A DNA stretch of 39,478 nt from a virus. The position numbers and the translations under genes are program-made. Every line of letters begins with the position of its first letter. Position 1 is the first letter of the stretch. The stretch is from positions 1 through 39,478 of the IMG/VR virus record IMGVR_UViG_3300023284_000104, one strand, 5' to 3'. Shown here piece after piece: positions 37,727 to 39,478 of the stretch. The notes beneath the pieces were generated by a model that did not search any database, was not told the DNA's origin, and was given only the letters and a program-made list of their open reading frames with translations.

Positions 37727-37952
37727 TCAGTTTAGGCTTACCCAGCTTCGTCTTGAACATACGCCCTGCCATCATTTCCTTCTCAAGTTCCTTGATGCGT
37801 TCAGGGGATAGTCCTGCATCCTTCATCTGCTGTCTGACGTATGCTCTCTTAGGGGTGGATAATGCAGACCACATATCAATGGTATCATTCCCCAGGACAA
37901 TAGCCTTCTTCTCATCTTCAGATAAGTGGTCAGTGTGGGGTGTGTGTTTCAT
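37689..37952 (-). CDS. Hypothetical helical protein
   Basis: 87-aa protein. Helical N-terminal half (HLSEDEKKAIVLGNDTIDMW), then M-K-D-A-G-L-S-P-E-R-I-K-E-L-E-K-E, and a short strand end (KPKLIVNGVE). Start overlaps the upstream gene by 4 nt (ATGA). Could be a small HTH-like helix bundle; unproven. Confidence 0.5.
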   Translation of the reverse strand: MKHTPHTDHLSEDEKKAIVLGNDTIDMWSALSTPKRAYVRQQMKDAGLSPERIKELEKEMMAGRMFKTKLGKPKLIVNGVEQDHEGN

Positions 37953-38161
37953 GTGTTGTCCTTAACTTCGGCAGTTATTGGTGTAGGAGAATGTTCAAGA
38001 CAAGTATGAATCATATTCCTTAATTGAAACATAGCCTCAATATCAATATCAACTGAACAGCCAAGATTGTTATATAGCGACAGGATATCTAGATGCCAGT
38101 TGCTAGGTGTATGACCATCACGAATCCTGATGATGTAGTCACCAAGGTCAATGTATTTCAT
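37949..38161 (-). CDS. Hypothetical protein
   Basis: 70-aa protein beginning MKYIDLGDYIIRIRDGHTPSNWHLDILSLYNN. First protein after the tRNA-like RNA on the minus strand. Some resemblance in size to immunity-type small proteins, not significant. No motif. Confidence 0.5.
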   Translation of the reverse strand: MKYIDLGDYIIRIRDGHTPSNWHLDILSLYNNLGCSVDIDIEAMFQLRNMIHTCLEHSPTPITAEVKDNT

Positions 38162-38177
38162 ACCCTCTCCATTAAGC

Positions 38178-38314
38178 GGTCAGTGGTAGGATTCGAACCC
38201 ATCTCATATACTCCTGCCATGTCTGGTTCAGTTCTGGTAGAACTGTATTTATTAGTGTCTGCCTTCCGTCAGGTAGCAGAACCGATTGCGTGTACCCACC
38301 ACGCCGCACCGACC
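38178..38314 (-). ncRNA. 137-nt tRNA-like RNA, His-type acceptor end
   Basis: Read on the minus strand. GGTCGGTG (38314-38307) pairs with CACTGACC (38185-38178), 8 bp with one G-T. A D-position hairpin GCGTG-GTGGGTA-CACGC lies at 38304-38288, two bases from the acceptor as in a tRNA. A T-arm TGGG-TTCGAAT-CCTA lies at 38201-38187. Taking the T-arm as register, the outer G-C pair falls at -1 and 73, as in tRNA-His. In between are 83 nt, with TCTGC/GCAGA and a 7-bp hairpin CAGTTCT-ACC-AGAACTG (38245-38229). No anticodon arm or CCA. The same plan as 4463-4613. Confidence 0.6.
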
Positions 38315-38316
38315 AT

Positions 38317-38442
38317 TTAGTATTCACGCATAACCTTCAGTATCCTTCTTTTCCATTTGGGATGTACTAAGGTTTTTATTCCCATACTTATTCTGATTGA
38401 CTTCATTATAGAATTTATAATTGAGTTTTCAAATGTTCTCAT
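38317..38442 (-). CDS. Possible 41-aa basic peptide
   Basis: Open frame from the ATG at 38442 to TAA 38319-38317, ending 2 nt before the tRNA-like RNA. The peptide is basic and helical (KSIRISMGIKTLVHPKWKRRILKV). No ribosome site and very A/T-rich upstream DNA with a repeated TTTATAATTGA (38412, 38445), so it is weakly supported. The rest of 38443-38593 holds no gene. Confidence 0.3.
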   Translation of the reverse strand: MRTFENSIINSIMKSIRISMGIKTLVHPKWKRRILKVMREY

Positions 38443-38531
38443 GAGTTTATAATTGAAAATATATTTATTCACAATGAGAATTCATGAAAAGGGGTCTTAG
38501 GATATGTCATACGTGTTATAAGTCAGTATAA

Positions 38532-38576
38532 CGGTATACCGCAACCTCAAACCCTCCCTACCCCCTACCACCCCCC
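38532..38576 (-). other. Four-run G-tract (G-quadruplex candidate) and palindrome
   Basis: On the minus strand, runs of G of 6, 5, 3 and 3 occur at 38576-38571, 38565-38561, 38558-38556 and 38554-38552. Loops of 5, 2 and 1 nt satisfy the standard quadruplex pattern. It lies right after the small terminase gene on its transcript. CGGTATACCG (38532-38541) is a 10-bp palindrome next to it. Confidence 0.5.
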
Positions 38577-38593
38577 TACATTATATATAAGGG

Positions 38594-39007
38594 CTACTTC
38601 TTCTTAGTGTATTCCTTCTTACGTTGTCGTTCTATCTCTTCAACAACACCACTAACATGAATAGAAACGTTTGAAGTAGATTGATTACTACTTAATCTGT
38701 AAGCATCATTCAATATTTTAGAAACGAATGCAAGCTTGTCTAGTGGTGCCTTGTCAAACTTCTCTTGAGACATTGAATCTAATGCTTTAACAGAGCGTTG
38801 CAGGAAGTATCCTTCTATCTTTTCTTTAAAGAGGGCAACTTGATTAGGGTCTAACCTACACAAATCACTCTGTAATGCCTTCTTATAAAGTCTTATAGTA
38901 TTTCTACATACTCCAAGTTCTTTAGCAATTGCAACAGTACCTATACCTGCCTGTGTATACGCCTGAGTGGCGATGAGTTTATGCTGAGGTACAGGTGGAG
39001 AACCCAT
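38594..39007 (-). CDS. terS: Small terminase subunit
   Basis: 137-aa protein. Residues 10-45 form a homeodomain-like HTH (KLIATQAYTQAGIGTVAIAKEL, then VCRNTIRLYKKAL), as small terminases use to find the packaging site. Residues 55-100 form helices for ring assembly (FKEKIEGYFLQRSVKALDSM; FVSKILNDAYRL). First gene of the late unit, as in many headful phages. The C-terminus is charged (EEIERQRKKEYTKKK). A general regulator is possible but less likely here. Confidence 0.7.
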   Translation of the reverse strand: MGSPPVPQHKLIATQAYTQAGIGTVAIAKELGVCRNTIRLYKKALQSDLCRLDPNQVALFKEKIEGYFLQRSVKALDSMSQEKFDKAPLDKLAFVSKILNDAYRLSSNQSTSNVSIHVSGVVEEIERQRKKEYTKKK

Positions 39008-39124
39008 TGAATACCTGGACTGAAAAGGTTTGAAAAAACTACGACTTCCTTAAAACCTAACAGACTTCCATGATATAAACTTCCCAGTACTGCTTTAAAT
39101 ACTTTAAAAACCATATGTGTAGTA

Positions 39125-39154
39125 CGCATGGTCAAGCGCGCATACGGTCAAGCG
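39125..39154. promoter_or_regulatory. Tandem repeats at the late promoter start
   Basis: CGCATGGTCAAGCG (39125-39138) is directly followed by CGCATACGGTCAAGCG (39139-39154). They share CGCAT and GGTCAAGCG and lie at the expected start of the minus-strand transcript. Tandem sites here suit a repressor or activator of late transcription. Confidence 0.5.
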
Positions 39155-39159
39155 TATTT

Positions 39160-39188
39160 ATTCTTTCACCCTTTAGGGCTGGTGTCAA
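39160..39188 (-). promoter_or_regulatory. Minus-strand (late) promoter candidate
   Basis: On the minus strand TTGACA (39188-39183), a 17-bp spacer, and AAGAAT (39165-39160), 4 of 6 at the -10. It fires toward the small terminase 150 nt away. A weak -10 fits a promoter needing an activator. Confidence 0.5.
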
Positions 39189-39200
39189 GGATATTCTTTT

Positions 39201-39260
39201 AATTATTTTTAAAATAATTCCTAAATACCTCTTGACATACTATGAGTCATTGAGTATAGT
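39201..39260 (+). promoter_or_regulatory. Strong early promoter with UP-like palindrome and operator
   Basis: TTGACA (39232-39237), exact 17-bp spacer, TATAGT (39255-39260). Upstream lies AATTATTTT-T-AAAATAATT (39201-39219), a 19-bp A/T palindrome placed like an UP element. TACTAT/ATAGTA (39238-39243 and 39256-39261) and ATGAGTCAT (39242-39250) offer operator symmetry across the promoter. The leader has AGGCA/TGCCT (39273-39286) before AGGAGGT. This drives the plus-strand early genes. Confidence 0.75.
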
Positions 39261-39304
39261 AGGAGAGTAAATAGGCAATGATGCCTGAATAATAGGAGGT
39301 TTCG

Positions 39305-39478
39305 ATGAGAGTAGAAATATACAATCCTTGGAAAAAGGAATACATTTATGCTGAAATTATAAGAGTTGGATTACCTTGGAATACCGATGCTAAAGAATAT
39401 GCCGTTGTCAAGCTGGATACGTCCAGGGGATCATACAAATACTGGGCGGTCAAAAGAATTCCCATGGGTACTTTCCAC
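39305..39478 (+). CDS. Small hypothetical protein, 5' part of junction-spanning gene
   Basis: The start of the 73-aa gene that continues at position 1. ATG 39305 follows AGGAGGT by 5 nt, an ideal ribosome site. Bases 39335-39478 duplicate 1-144. It begins MRVEIYNPWKKEYIYAEII. First gene of the early unit; function unknown. Confidence 0.75.
   Translation, partial: MRVEIYNPWKKEYIYAEIIRVGLPWNTDAKEYAVVKLDTSRGSYKYWAVKRIPMGTFH
39335..39478. repeat. Terminal direct repeat (copy 2), assembly overlap
   Basis: Identical to 1-144; see the entry for copy 1. The unit genome is therefore 39,334 bp. Confidence 0.9.

Noticed and set aside
38941-39135. Minus-strand 64-aa frame overlapping the small terminase
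   Set aside because: No ribosome site, hydrophobic random look, and overlaps a well-supported gene in another frame.
1-39478. CRISPR arrays, insertion sequences, integrase/attP
   Set aside because: No regularly spaced repeats, transposase, or site-specific recombinase was seen. The tRNA 3' half at 11,990-12,025 could pass for an attP core, but its matching 5' half next to it and the absence of an integrase argue against that.

Overview
The window is one complete, circularly assembled genome of a short-tailed bacteriophage (podovirus-like). Bases 1-144 are repeated exactly at 39335-39478, so the unique unit is 39,334 bp and one gene (39305 through the junction to 192) is cut by the ends. Shine-Dalgarno sites, sigma70-type promoters and a phage gene complement point to a bacterial host. 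A likely outer-membrane lipoprotein in the lysis region suggests, without proving, a Gram-negative one. No integrase, DNA polymerase, RNA polymerase or recognisable endolysin was seen.

Plus strand, 39305 through the junction to 14257 (early and middle genes): many small proteins of unknown function, a winged-helix replication initiator with iteron-like repeats inside its gene (probable origin), an ASCH-domain protein, a ribbon-helix-helix regulator behind a strong promoter, and a recombination module (Mgm101/Rad52-like annealing protein, Cas4/RecB-type exonuclease, RusA resolvase). Further along are a possible Acb2/Tad1-like cyclic-nucleotide sponge, a metallophosphoesterase, an HNH endonuclease and several tiny cysteine-rich, probably zinc-binding, proteins.

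Minus strand, 39007 down to 14268 (late genes): small terminase, a block of small overlapping genes, large terminase, P22-type portal, scaffold, N4-gp56-type major capsid protein and small head proteins. Then come P22 gp4-like and gp10-like neck proteins, a tail fibre, internal/ejection proteins, a LamG protein and a small membrane/lysis cassette. The two transcription units diverge from a 297-bp control region (39008-39304) with opposed promoters, tandem repeats and an A/T palindrome. They converge near 14.26 kb.

The least explained content is RNA and a peptide motif. (1) Position 1743-1858 carries two long interleaved inverted repeats, a probable pseudoknot just upstream of the replication gene. 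(2) Position 4087-4613 has no room for a protein and holds a chain of stem-closed structured elements, the last a 151-nt tRNA-like RNA. (3) A second long tRNA-like RNA lies at 38178-38314 (minus); both have a T-arm abutting a perfect or near-perfect acceptor helix, a GTGGGWA hairpin and a G-1:C73-like pair. (4) At 11986-12063 the 3' half of a tRNA precedes the 5' half, a circularly permuted arrangement. (5) Five otherwise different small proteins end in the same peptide, NIFDYI or a close variant. All functions below are inferred from reading the sequence; no database search was run.
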